Shown one piece after another: positions 52,727 through 59,961 of a DNA stretch of 64,000 bases (within the stretch, counting starts at the first letter, position 1; every line of letters starts with the position of its first letter). The notes beneath the pieces are model-generated. The model saw nothing but the letters and a program-made list of their open reading frames with translations, was not told where the DNA came from and did not search any database. Source of the DNA: a candidate division LCP-89 bacterium B3_LCP (GTDB lineage Bacteria; Electryoneota; B3-LCP); contig NJBN01000003.1 of the NCBI GenBank assembly GCA_005223185.1, positions 1 to 64,000 on the forward strand, written 5' to 3'. Made by a program: the position numbers and the translations under genes.

Positions 52727-54230
52727 ATGGGCAAGACTGGAATAGGCTATATACTTATAGGGATTCTGTTAATTGTTGTTGGTATAATTGGTAATGAATG
52801 GGTTCTCGCTCATAAAGTGAATCACTTTTCGTTCGATTTTGCGCGGTTATCGCGAATCGCAATACGATGCTGCCAATTGCTTTTCCTGGCAATTGGATTA
52901 TACTTAATATTCAGGAGCAGAGAAAAACTTGGCAATGACCTGAAGAATTTCGGTCTTCTCATTAGCTCGATGTTGTTATCTTTGATCCTCCTCGAAATTG
53001 CCTTAAGATTAATCACACCAAATACCGTTTTCCATCCCATTTTTGAACTGATCCCCTACCAGAAGGACATCATCCTCGTCGAGTTGCCGGGTGTGGCTGA
53101 TACAGTATATGCAAGCACCAATAAATGGGGTTTGCGAGGTGATCCCATCCCAGGTAATTGGGAAAATCTGACGAGCATCCTCATGATTGGTGGCAGCACC
53201 ACATATTGTATGTATTTATCGGATAATAAGACCTGGCCATATCTGTTACAGGATTTTCTTCGCCAGGACGATCCATCGGTGATTGTTCAGAACAGTGGGC
53301 ATGATGGTCACACAACTTACGCTCACCTGATCATGATGGAAGAAGTTGTCCCGGTAATCAAACCTAAAGTTGTAATTATGTTAGTGGGTGTAAACGATAT
53401 GCGAAAGGCCCTGCGCCAGGGTCGTCATAGGATTGTTAATCGATTGGAAGAATCCAGATCAATCTTTCGGCTGTACTCCTATTCGCGCACAGTTCAACTA
53501 GCATTAAAATGGTATCAGGTAATTATTAATAAAGTCCCTCTTGTTGACAAAATAGAATACACATTCACTATCAATCACCAACCTATACCAGTAGATGACA
53601 ATAAATCTGAACAGGATATTCTCGGAAGAGCAGAGTCCCTTACTGATGAGTTTCAAGTTCACCTCATCGAGATTATAAAGTGCGCACAAGCTTCTGGGAT
53701 AAAATTATTGTTCATAACTCAGCCAGGAATATACGATGATACCGAGTACTGGCAGGGTATAAGAGCTCAGTGGTCTTATGCGGAAAAAAATCAAGTCTTC
53801 AACTCAGCTGCAACTGAATCGAAAATACTTAATATTTTTAATCAAAAACTCATGAATATCTGTGAAAGTGAAGGTATCGCTTGTTTCGATTTAGCGTCCG
53901 CCGTTCCGCACAGCTCGGAATATTTCTATGACGATTACCACTTTAATGAATCCGGTGCAGAGTTTGTTGCTGAACAGATATATTCGTATATCAGAGAAAG
54001 CAATTTTATCAAAACAGCAAACCACTGAACTTAAGATTACTATATAATTTAAAAAGAATTAATCCACCTGTATAAGCCTTCGAAGTGTGGCTTTCATCCC
54101 CTATAACAACAAGGGTTACGAAATTATTCGCAATCCTTATTTATTTGCACTCTTTTCGGGTGACTGTTACTTCATCAGCACCATCTTGCCACTGATTTTG
54201 AAGTCACCGGCCTCAAGCAGGTAAACATAT
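52402..54230. repeat. Tandem duplicated segment, copy A
   Basis: Homologous along its whole length to 55073-56884 at an offset of about 2670 bases. It covers the upstream region, the SGNH gene, the downstream gap and the tail of a minus-strand cargo gene. Many substitutions and small indels show that the duplication is not recent. Confidence 0.85.
52727..54028 (+). CDS. Membrane-anchored SGNH/GDSL-like hydrolase, paralogue A
   Basis: 433 residues from the ATG at 52727. I chose this start because the paralogue at 55397 has the same length from the matching ATG and stops upstream of it. Three hydrophobic segments lie at about 6-25, 45-63 and 73-95. The rest is an SGNH hydrolase: the nucleophile motif reads IGGSTTYC with Ser157 (GGST instead of GDS), the Asn block is MLVGVNDM, and the Asp-His pair is Asp402 and His405 in DDYHFNESG. 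Such enzymes deacylate or acylate surface glycans or lipids. No polysaccharide genes are near, so the substrate is unknown. Confidence 0.83.
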   Translation: MGKTGIGYILIGILLIVVGIIGNEWVLAHKVNHFSFDFARLSRIAIRCCQLLFLAIGLYLIFRSREKLGNDLKNFGLLISSMLLSLILLEIALRLITPNTVFHPIFELIPYQKDIILVELPGVADTVYASTNKWGLRGDPIPGNWENLTSILMIGGSTTYCMYLSDNKTWPYLLQDFLRQDDPSVIVQNSGHDGHTTYAHLIMMEEVVPVIKPKVVIMLVGVNDMRKALRQGRHRIVNRLEESRSIFRLYSYSRTVQLALKWYQVIINKVPLVDKIEYTFTINHQPIPVDDNKSEQDILGRAESLTDEFQVHLIEIIKCAQASGIKLLFITQPGIYDDTEYWQGIRAQWSYAEKNQVFNSAATESKILNIFNQKLMNICESEGIACFDLASAVPHSSEYFYDDYHFNESGAEFVAEQIYSYIRESNFIKTANH

Positions 54231-55050
54231 ACACCTGAAGATAAATCCCTGCCGTCAAATGTTACTTCATTTATTCCAGCTCCCCGCCAACCGTTCACAA
54301 GAGTAGTGACCATCTTCCCGCTGATATCGTAGATTGACAGGTTTACGAGACCAGTTGAAGGCAATTCGAAACTGAGAGTCGTCCTGGGATTAAAAGGATT
54401 AGGCGTACTGTTTAGAAGTATCTCTGCAGATTTCATGGATTTGCTGTGTGAAGCATCACTGTATGCACTTAGCTTGTCGAATAGATCATGCTCTAATTGC
54501 GACGATAATGCGGACGACCAGACAGTGAGCCACCAATGGAAACCCATGTCTACTATACCAACGTCCGGGAATTGATCCGTCCGGGTTGTGCCCTGGATCA
54601 AGGGCGAATTCGGGTCACCCGCATCCATACAGGGGCTGTCCTGCGGCTGACCGGCGGCAATCTGGCAGAGATAAGAGAAACCCAAAGGGGGATTATGCAC
54701 AAATAGTGGATCACTGCTGATATTCCCTATTCCAGACATACCACCCTGTATACATGAGTAAATGAATGAGGTCGTACCGTAGATGTTTGGATTGTTCGTG
54801 GCAAAGTTATCGTAAACTATGTTGTTTCTACCTGTTACTGAAGCACCGGAATAGACGTAAATTACAGCTCCGCTGGAATTATAACCTACGTAAGTTGAAC
54901 GGTTTCTGACAATTGTATTGTTGATAAGCGTGGGTGAGCAGCTATAAGCAAAAAAACCGCCTCCACGGCAATATGCCCGATTCACGGCTAATAAATTATT
55001 GGTGAAAACTGCATCTGTGTATTGACAGCGGATCCCGCCACCACCACAGC
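54167..55050 (-). pseudogene. 5'-truncated beta-helix T9SS cargo gene
   Basis: The open frame gives beta-helix coils (GGGGIRCQYTDAVFTNN, RGGGFFAYSCSPTLINN) followed by a sorting domain that ends ISGKMVLMK. It has no signal peptide. Going upstream the frame meets a TGA at 55055-55057 just where the duplicated segment B begins, so the 5' part was cut off at the duplication junction. A GTG at 54985 would give 272 residues, but no export signal would be present. It is most likely non-functional. Confidence 0.75.
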
Positions 55051-55396
55051 TCCCTCACGTGAAGGTGAATGATCCTGCAGAGGGATGTGTCCCAAACCGT
55101 GCGAGCAGATGCACTTGTTACGGTGGGATGGTAAAGTTAATGAATCTCAGGTGTAAAATCAAGCGCTTCTAATAAAAATATTTGCGGGATGAACAAAATA
55201 ATTCCTTGAATGAAGGACTTTTCGGTAAGCTGTAGATTTAAAAAAGAAAAAACTAATATTTATAAATTGCAATCACTCGAAAAGACCTTATATTATACAT
55301 AGATGAACATTCCTGGCAAATGATTAATATAAGGATCGGTCGGGGCAGCTCTTAGATTTTCCATCAAACCAAATATTAATTAGGAAGTATAACGGG

Positions 55397-56698
55397 ATGC
55401 ACGGGACAAAAACAGACTATAGACTTATAGGAATTCTGTTCATCGCTGTTGCTGTAATCTGCAACGAATGGATTCTCACGAATTTTCTGAATAACCCTTC
55501 GTTTGATACCGCACGGCTATTTCAAATCGTAATACGATGCTGCCAATTACTATTCCTGGTAATCGGATTGTGGCTAATATTCAGGAGGAAAGACAAACGT
55601 GGCAATGACCTGAAAAATTTCGGTCTTCTTATAGCCTCGATGTTGTTATCTTTGGTCCTCCTTGAAATTGCCTTAAGATTAATCACGCCAAACTCCGTTT
55701 TCCATCCCCTCTTTGAACTGATCCCCCATCAGAAGAACACCATTCACACCGATTTACCGGGTGTGGCTGATACAGTATATACAAGCACCAATAAATGGGG
55801 TTTGCGAGGTGATCCCATCCCAGATAATTGGGAGAGCCTGACAAGCATCCTCACGATTGGCGGTAGCACAACACATTGTATGTATTTATCGGATGATAAA
55901 ACCTGGTCATATCAATTACAAAAATTTCTTCGCCTGGACGATCAAACGGCGATTGTTCAGAACGGAGGGCGTGACGGTCACACAACTCATGCTCACCTGA
56001 TCATGATGGAAGAAGTCGTCCCGGTAATCAAGCCTAAAATTGTAATTATGTTAGTGGGTGTTAATGATCTGAATATCGCCGTACGCCGGGGCTATCAAGA
56101 GGTTGATAACCCATTTAAAAAATCTAAATTAATCTTTCAGCTGTACTCCTGTTCTCGAACAGTTCAATTAGCATTTAAATGGTATCAAATATTGGTTAAT
56201 AAGGTCCCTATTGTTGAAAATATAGACTACACCCACACTGTCAATTACCAGCCTATACCTATGGACGACAATAAACCTGAACAGGATTTTCTCAGTAGAG
56301 CAGAGTCTCTTACTAATGAGTTTCAGAATCACCTTATCGAAATTATAAAGATCGCAAAAGCTTCCGGGATAAAATTATTGTTCATGACGCAGCCGGCGCT
56401 ATACGATGATACCGATTACTGGAAGGGTATAAGAGCTCAGTGGTTTTATCCGGAAAAACATTCAATTGTCTTCTCAGCCGCAACCGAGTGGAAATTACTG
56501 GATATTTTAAATCGAAAGCTCATAAATATTTGCGAAAGTGAAGGCATCGCCTGTTTCGATTTAGCCTCCGCCATTCCGCATAGCTCGGAATATTTCTATG
56601 ACGATTACCACTTTAATGAACTCGGCGCAAAGTTTACTGCTGAACAGGTATATTCGTATATAAGAGAAAGTAATTTTATCAAATCAGCAACCCCATAA
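55397..56698 (+). CDS. Membrane-anchored SGNH/GDSL-like hydrolase, paralogue B
   Basis: 433 residues, same length as paralogue A, with AGGAAG upstream of the ATG. The three membrane segments, Ser157 (IGGSTTH), the MLVGVND block and Asp402/His405 (DDYHFNELG) are all kept, so the copy is likely active. Differences are spread along the gene and densest near the N-terminus and between residues about 225 and 290. The pair may have split substrates. Nearest homologues by pattern are GDSL-like lipases/acylhydrolases with N-terminal membrane anchors. Confidence 0.83.
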   Translation: MHGTKTDYRLIGILFIAVAVICNEWILTNFLNNPSFDTARLFQIVIRCCQLLFLVIGLWLIFRRKDKRGNDLKNFGLLIASMLLSLVLLEIALRLITPNSVFHPLFELIPHQKNTIHTDLPGVADTVYTSTNKWGLRGDPIPDNWESLTSILTIGGSTTHCMYLSDDKTWSYQLQKFLRLDDQTAIVQNGGRDGHTTHAHLIMMEEVVPVIKPKIVIMLVGVNDLNIAVRRGYQEVDNPFKKSKLIFQLYSCSRTVQLAFKWYQILVNKVPIVENIDYTHTVNYQPIPMDDNKPEQDFLSRAESLTNEFQNHLIEIIKIAKASGIKLLFMTQPALYDDTDYWKGIRAQWFYPEKHSIVFSAATEWKLLDILNRKLINICESEGIACFDLASAIPHSSEYFYDDYHFNELGAKFTAEQVYSYIRESNFIKSATP

Positions 56699-56834
56699 GC
56701 TTCACATGCTACATAATTAAGAAGGAATTACTCCACCTGTATCAGCCTTTGAACTGTGGTTTACATCCCCTATAGCAAAAAGGATCACGACATTATTCGC
56801 AATCCTTTTTATTTGCATTTTTTTAGGGTGACTG

Positions 56835-56884
56835 CTATTTCATTAGAACCATCTTGCCACTTGTTTTGAAGTCACCTGCTTCAT
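56835..56884 (-). pseudogene. Remnant of a T9SS cargo gene tail
   Basis: The minus strand reads EAGDFKTSGKMVLMK and a TAG stop, with nothing coding upstream. It is the copy-B equivalent of the tail of the beta-helix gene at 54167. The ImmA gene begins right beside it, so this is the second junction of the rearrangement. Confidence 0.75.
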
Positions 56885-56897
56885 CGACCTATCCGTT

Positions 56898-57494
56898 TCA
56901 CAACTGACTTTCCAGGAATAGAAGCACGCGAACCACACCCTGCCCTTCATCTACATAGGTTGCTTCTAAGGAATATTCCCCCATGTTGATTAGGACTTCA
57001 GACTTGCTTTCCAAGCATTTTTGCATTACTTCCGATTCTATGGGGAGAAGTTGGGCGGGATGGTTCCAGCCATCAGGAGACAGACGCGCTGTCAGTTGAT
57101 CGTTGTCGAAGATAGTCAACACACCCTGACGGTAGTTTAATCTGCGGCGAGCGATCACTTCATGGCTGGCATGAGCGAAGCGCTGCTTTAGTACCAGCAG
57201 CGTTTCGTGCACTAAGGGCTTGAATTCTATTTCAGGTAAGATAAGCTCTGCGGCTAAATTATTAGCGTCAGTTTCCTGCTGTCTCTCCTCGGTGTCATCA
57301 ACAGGTGGACATTGATGATGCTGCAATTGCAGGTGAGCTAATTCGTGACAGTAAGCCCAGTGCAACCGTTCGATTCGAAGTGATCGATCCAGGACGATAA
57401 CGTCCCCTATCAAATAAGATCGGCGACCATCTGGCACATCGGTTAGACGGTAGGGCGCGTTGTACTGCTTAGCTAAATCATCAAGAAAACTCAC
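56898..57494 (-). CDS. ImmA/IrrE family metallopeptidase
   Basis: 198 residues from a GTG at 57494 with GGAG six bases upstream; a TTG at 57569 is an alternative with 89 bases of overlap. The zinc motif HELAH is at 50-54, followed by the downstream acidic ligand in QETDANNLAAELILP. The family cleaves partner XRE repressors in response to DNA damage or mobile element signals (ImmA of ICEBs1, IrrE of Deinococcus). The C-terminal part (about 120-198) is a further domain of unknown role. The gene overlaps its XRE partner by 14 bases. The pair could control a nearby integrated element or a stress regulon. Confidence 0.88.
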   Translation of the reverse strand: MSFLDDLAKQYNAPYRLTDVPDGRRSYLIGDVIVLDRSLRIERLHWAYCHELAHLQLQHHQCPPVDDTEERQQETDANNLAAELILPEIEFKPLVHETLLVLKQRFAHASHEVIARRRLNYRQGVLTIFDNDQLTARLSPDGWNHPAQLLPIESEVMQKCLESKSEVLINMGEYSLEATYVDEGQGVVRVLLFLESQL

Positions 57495-57948
57495 CCTCGT
57501 CTCCGGAATTCGCCTTCTCCTCTCCCCTATTCTCTCCACTATTTCTGCGGTACTCAAAGAGGGCTTCAACGAAAAACTGCTTGGACGGCTTGAACCGATC
57601 CAGGAAACGGATGCTCTTTAACAGCTCGATCTCTTCCGGGGTGGGTTTCATCAGAAGCCTGGTTCGTTCATCATCCAGCATTGCCTGCAATCCCGGATAC
57701 ATAACGGAATCTGCCGTCACTTCGTAGTAAGGATCCGGTTCACGGGCTGCGGTTGTTTCCGGAATCAACGAAGCAGGATCCATGCCCAAAGCATGTGCGA
57801 TTCTGTTTAAAACTTCCAGAGTGGGACTGCTGTGTCCGTTTTCTAACTGCGACAGATAAGTACGGTTAATACTTGCCGATGCAGCGAGTTCTTCCTGGCT
57901 TAATTGCGCCTTGACTCTGGCTTGACGGATATGAGGACCGATATTCAT
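57481..57948 (-). CDS. XRE family transcriptional regulator
   Basis: 155 residues. The helix-turn-helix is at about 5-62 (IRQARVKAQLSQEELAASA, INRTYLSQLENG, SPTLEVLNRIAHALGM). The C-terminal half (about 95-150) is helical and charged, likely for dimerisation and for cleavage by the ImmA partner. It is the first gene of the pair. A consensus promoter lies 45 bases upstream and faces away from another promoter, so the protein probably represses both, as in CI/Cro-like switches. RBS: AGAGGTG. Confidence 0.9.
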   Translation of the reverse strand: MNIGPHIRQARVKAQLSQEELAASASINRTYLSQLENGHSSPTLEVLNRIAHALGMDPASLIPETTAAREPDPYYEVTADSVMYPGLQAMLDDERTRLLMKPTPEEIELLKSIRFLDRFKPSKQFFVEALFEYRRNSGENRGEEKANSGDEGEFS

Positions 57949-57992
57949 TTTATCACCTCTTCATAGAAAGTGGTGGCTGTTGATAATAGCAT

Positions 57993-58021
57993 AATATAAA
58001 CAAGATATTCGCATAAGTCAA
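57993..58021 (-). promoter_or_regulatory. Promoter for the xre-immA pair
   Basis: Minus strand TTGACT (58021-58016), a 17-base spacer, TATATT (57998-57993). Confidence 0.7.
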
Positions 58022-58050
58022 GTGGAATCTCAAAATAATGCAAAAAAGAG

Positions 58051-58080
58051 TTGACATTAGGGGTCTGGCTGTTGTATATT
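58051..58080 (+). promoter_or_regulatory. Divergent promoter for the small Cys-containing protein
   Basis: TTGACA (58051-58056), an 18-base spacer, TATATT (58075-58080). Its -35 box is 30 bases from that of the xre promoter. An AT-rich TTGTATATTATATATA overlaps the -10 region and may be an operator. Confidence 0.6.
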
Positions 58081-58125
58081 ATATATATGACGTTGTATTT
58101 TTACTGCAATACGAGGACTCACCCT

Positions 58126-58377
58126 ATGCCCACCAAAATGAATCAGAAGAAATTGAACGGAGTTACCCCCTGCCGGCGACCAGTTGAAGAATGGCCCACC
58201 TGCTTCGATAATGGATGTTACCTTAATAACCAGTGCCCCGTTTACAATGGCAAATACCCCAGCCCCATTCGGGATTACATCCCCCACCCCCCTGTCTTCA
58301 TCCTCATAGGTACCTTTGAAGCCATCCCTTTCTCCTACAAAATCAAGATCGAAGAACCGGAAGATAATCCCTATTAA
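58126..58377 (+). CDS. Small cysteine-containing hypothetical protein
   Basis: 83 residues from the ATG at 58126, with GAGGA upstream. It follows a good promoter and is followed by a hairpin, which makes it a real transcript. Four cysteines (PCRRP, TCFDNGC, NQCP) occur within about 24 residues, and the rest is rich in Pro, Tyr and Ile. They could bind a metal. I do not recognise the family. It is divergent from the xre-immA pair and may be under its control. Confidence 0.55.
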   Translation: MPTKMNQKKLNGVTPCRRPVEEWPTCFDNGCYLNNQCPVYNGKYPSPIRDYIPHPPVFILIGTFEAIPFSYKIKIEEPEDNPY

Positions 58378-58424
58378 AAAGAAAGCCCCACTACCTTGGG
58401 GGGAACAGCAGCGGGGCGAAGGAG

Positions 58425-58448
58425 CCAACCCCTGGGGGGAAGGGTTGG
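58425..58448 (+). terminator. Terminator hairpin after the small gene
   Basis: Perfect 7-bp arms CCAACCC and GGGTTGG with a ten-base loop. No T run follows, so it may be a processing or weak terminator structure. A second G-rich/C-rich pair lies just upstream (58385-58415). Bases 58449-58637 hold nothing else. Confidence 0.5.
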
Positions 58449-58664
58449 CAAAAGACCTATTTTCACTTATTAATATAACACAATAAAATTAGTAAGTCAA
58501 GTAGAATAATAAAAAATTGCTTTTTGTAAAGTATTGTAATAACTAATAATACAAAACGGTCATGATAACTGTCAATAATAAGTTCGCAGATTGTTGAAGA
58601 AAAACTGGAAGATTTTCACAAGAATAAGGGAGACCAAATGGATAACCAAACAACAGGAGGAAGC

Positions 58665-59075
58665 ATGAGTAAACTGGCAACGGCTGAAGTTGTACGAAAG
58701 ATCGGATTGGGCGACGTCGATCTGGATGAAATTTCGGAAGTACTGCGGACTTCGGAACTGGCAATCAAGTCCTACCGCAACGAAGTGGAGAGCTTGCGCC
58801 GGAATGAAGAGGATCTAAAGCGAAGCTATGAAGAGGAGCAGAAGGCGGTGGATGATCTAACCAAACGGTTAGCAACTATCCACGAAGATAACCGCTTAGC
58901 CCGGGAAGTGTTCTGCGCGGAGATCGAAGGGAGAAAAGAAATCCTGGGCGTGCCATCCAGCCTGGATCTTGAGGCGCTCGATATGTGCTCACTTATCAAC
59001 GAACGCGAGAACGTACAACGCCTGGTGAACAAGACTTTCAAAGGAAACAGAGGGGAAGCGGGATCGCATCCTTAG
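58665..59075 (+). CDS. Coiled-coil hypothetical protein
   Basis: 136 residues from the ATG at 58665, which follows AGGAGGA. An ATG at 58638 in the same frame has its own GGGAG, so a form nine residues longer is possible. Residues about 30-85 predict a coiled coil (RNEVESLRRNEEDLKRSYEEEQKAVDDLTKRLATI). The rest is charged, with two Cys. No known family is recognised. It could belong to the accessory segment that begins with the xre-immA pair. A MITE-like element lies 18 bases after its stop. Confidence 0.6.
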   Translation: MSKLATAEVVRKIGLGDVDLDEISEVLRTSELAIKSYRNEVESLRRNEEDLKRSYEEEQKAVDDLTKRLATIHEDNRLAREVFCAEIEGRKEILGVPSSLDLEALDMCSLINERENVQRLVNKTFKGNRGEAGSHP

Positions 59076-59092
59076 GAATGCTTTAAAGAGAA

Positions 59093-59198
59093 GGGGCTGT
59101 CCCGCAAGTCATTCTGAACGTAATGAAGAATCTCTTGCCATTCGGTTTCTTTTGAGACTCTTCGCTTCGTTCAAAGTAACAACCTTTAGGACAGCCCC
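59093..59198 (+). repeat. MITE-like element with GGGGCTGTCC ends, copy 2
   Basis: Perfect 10-bp terminal inverted repeats GGGGCTGTCC and GGACAGCCCC enclose 86 bases with the words CATTCTGA, GAAGAATCTCTTG and GAGACTCTTCGCTTCG. A copy in the other orientation lies at 29389-29519. No coding potential. Confidence 0.8.
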
Positions 59199-59222
59199 TG
59201 ACTTTAAATACTTACCTGACTA

Positions 59223-59789
59223 TCATTCCCCGAAACGGTAAAGAACGCCCACAAAGATACCCACATAGTCTGCATCACCAGTTGAGTACTTAAATTCAGC
59301 AAGCCCGTCTAATTTTGGTGAAAGAGGCATCTCTATACCTCCGACTACGTGCAAAGCGATGTTGGAACCGGAGGCATCGTAAGTTGTAGGATACCCTAAA
59401 CCGGTAGGTCCGGTGTAATCCCACTTGGAACTCCACATGTTAAGTCCTAATCCGGCTCCACTGTAGGGAAGCAGATTGGAAGAATTCAGCGGGAAATAGT
59501 ATTTCACCAGAGCACCGAAAGACATCATTGACCAGGACCAGTCATAGACACCTTCGCCATAGCTCTTGCTCCAATAGTCGAAAAATGCGTCTAAATGAAA
59601 GTCCTTGGTGATTGTACCCAGATCAACCATTGCACCGAAACCGAGGGTATTATCTATGCCACCCGGCATAACGTATCCGACCTTAACTCCTGCCTTCTTA
59701 AATCCAATATCAGTCTGGGCTTGAGCAACTTGCATACTAAGTGCAATTCCAATTACTAAACAGACTAACAGTGCTTTTCTGAGATTCAT
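59223..59789 (-). CDS. Outer-membrane beta-barrel protein
   Basis: 188 residues from the ATG at 59789, where a signal peptide (MNLRKALLVCLVIGIALSMQVAQAQ) starts after GGGAG. A longer frame to 59822 lacks support. The mature part alternates hydrophobic and polar residues in about eight strands, with Gly-rich turns and a final strand VGVLYRFGE, as in OmpA/OmpX-like or porin_OmpL barrels. It has no sorting domain and probably assembles by the BAM pathway. The function is unknown. Glycine and Tyr content are high. Confidence 0.72.
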   Translation of the reverse strand: MNLRKALLVCLVIGIALSMQVAQAQTDIGFKKAGVKVGYVMPGGIDNTLGFGAMVDLGTITKDFHLDAFFDYWSKSYGEGVYDWSWSMMSFGALVKYYFPLNSSNLLPYSGAGLGLNMWSSKWDYTGPTGLGYPTTYDASGSNIALHVVGGIEMPLSPKLDGLAEFKYSTGDADYVGIFVGVLYRFGE

Positions 59790-59877
59790 AGTGTACTCCC
59801 TAATTGATATGATTATTTGCATAGATCACCTTACTAATAAAGATGATCTCTTCTCTATTGCGGTTTTGATTTTGCTT

Positions 59878-59906
59878 AATTTAAATAGAATTCTTTTCAA
59901 TGTCAA
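59878..59906 (-). promoter_or_regulatory. Promoter for the outer-membrane barrel gene
   Basis: Minus strand TTGACA (59906-59901), a 17-base spacer, TAAATT (59883-59878), with a leader of about 80 bases. Confidence 0.6.
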
Positions 59907-59961
59907 GCTGTAAATGGATTCTCTGGACTTGGGAGGGTCAGGAATTAATCTATCGGAATCA

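Larger units (their letters stand above)
55073..56884. repeat. Tandem duplicated segment, copy B
   Basis: Counterpart of 52402-54230. The left junction lies inside the truncated beta-helix gene and the right one inside the 50-base cargo tail at 56835-56884. Bases 55058-55396, the leader of the second SGNH gene, hold no gene. Confidence 0.85.
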
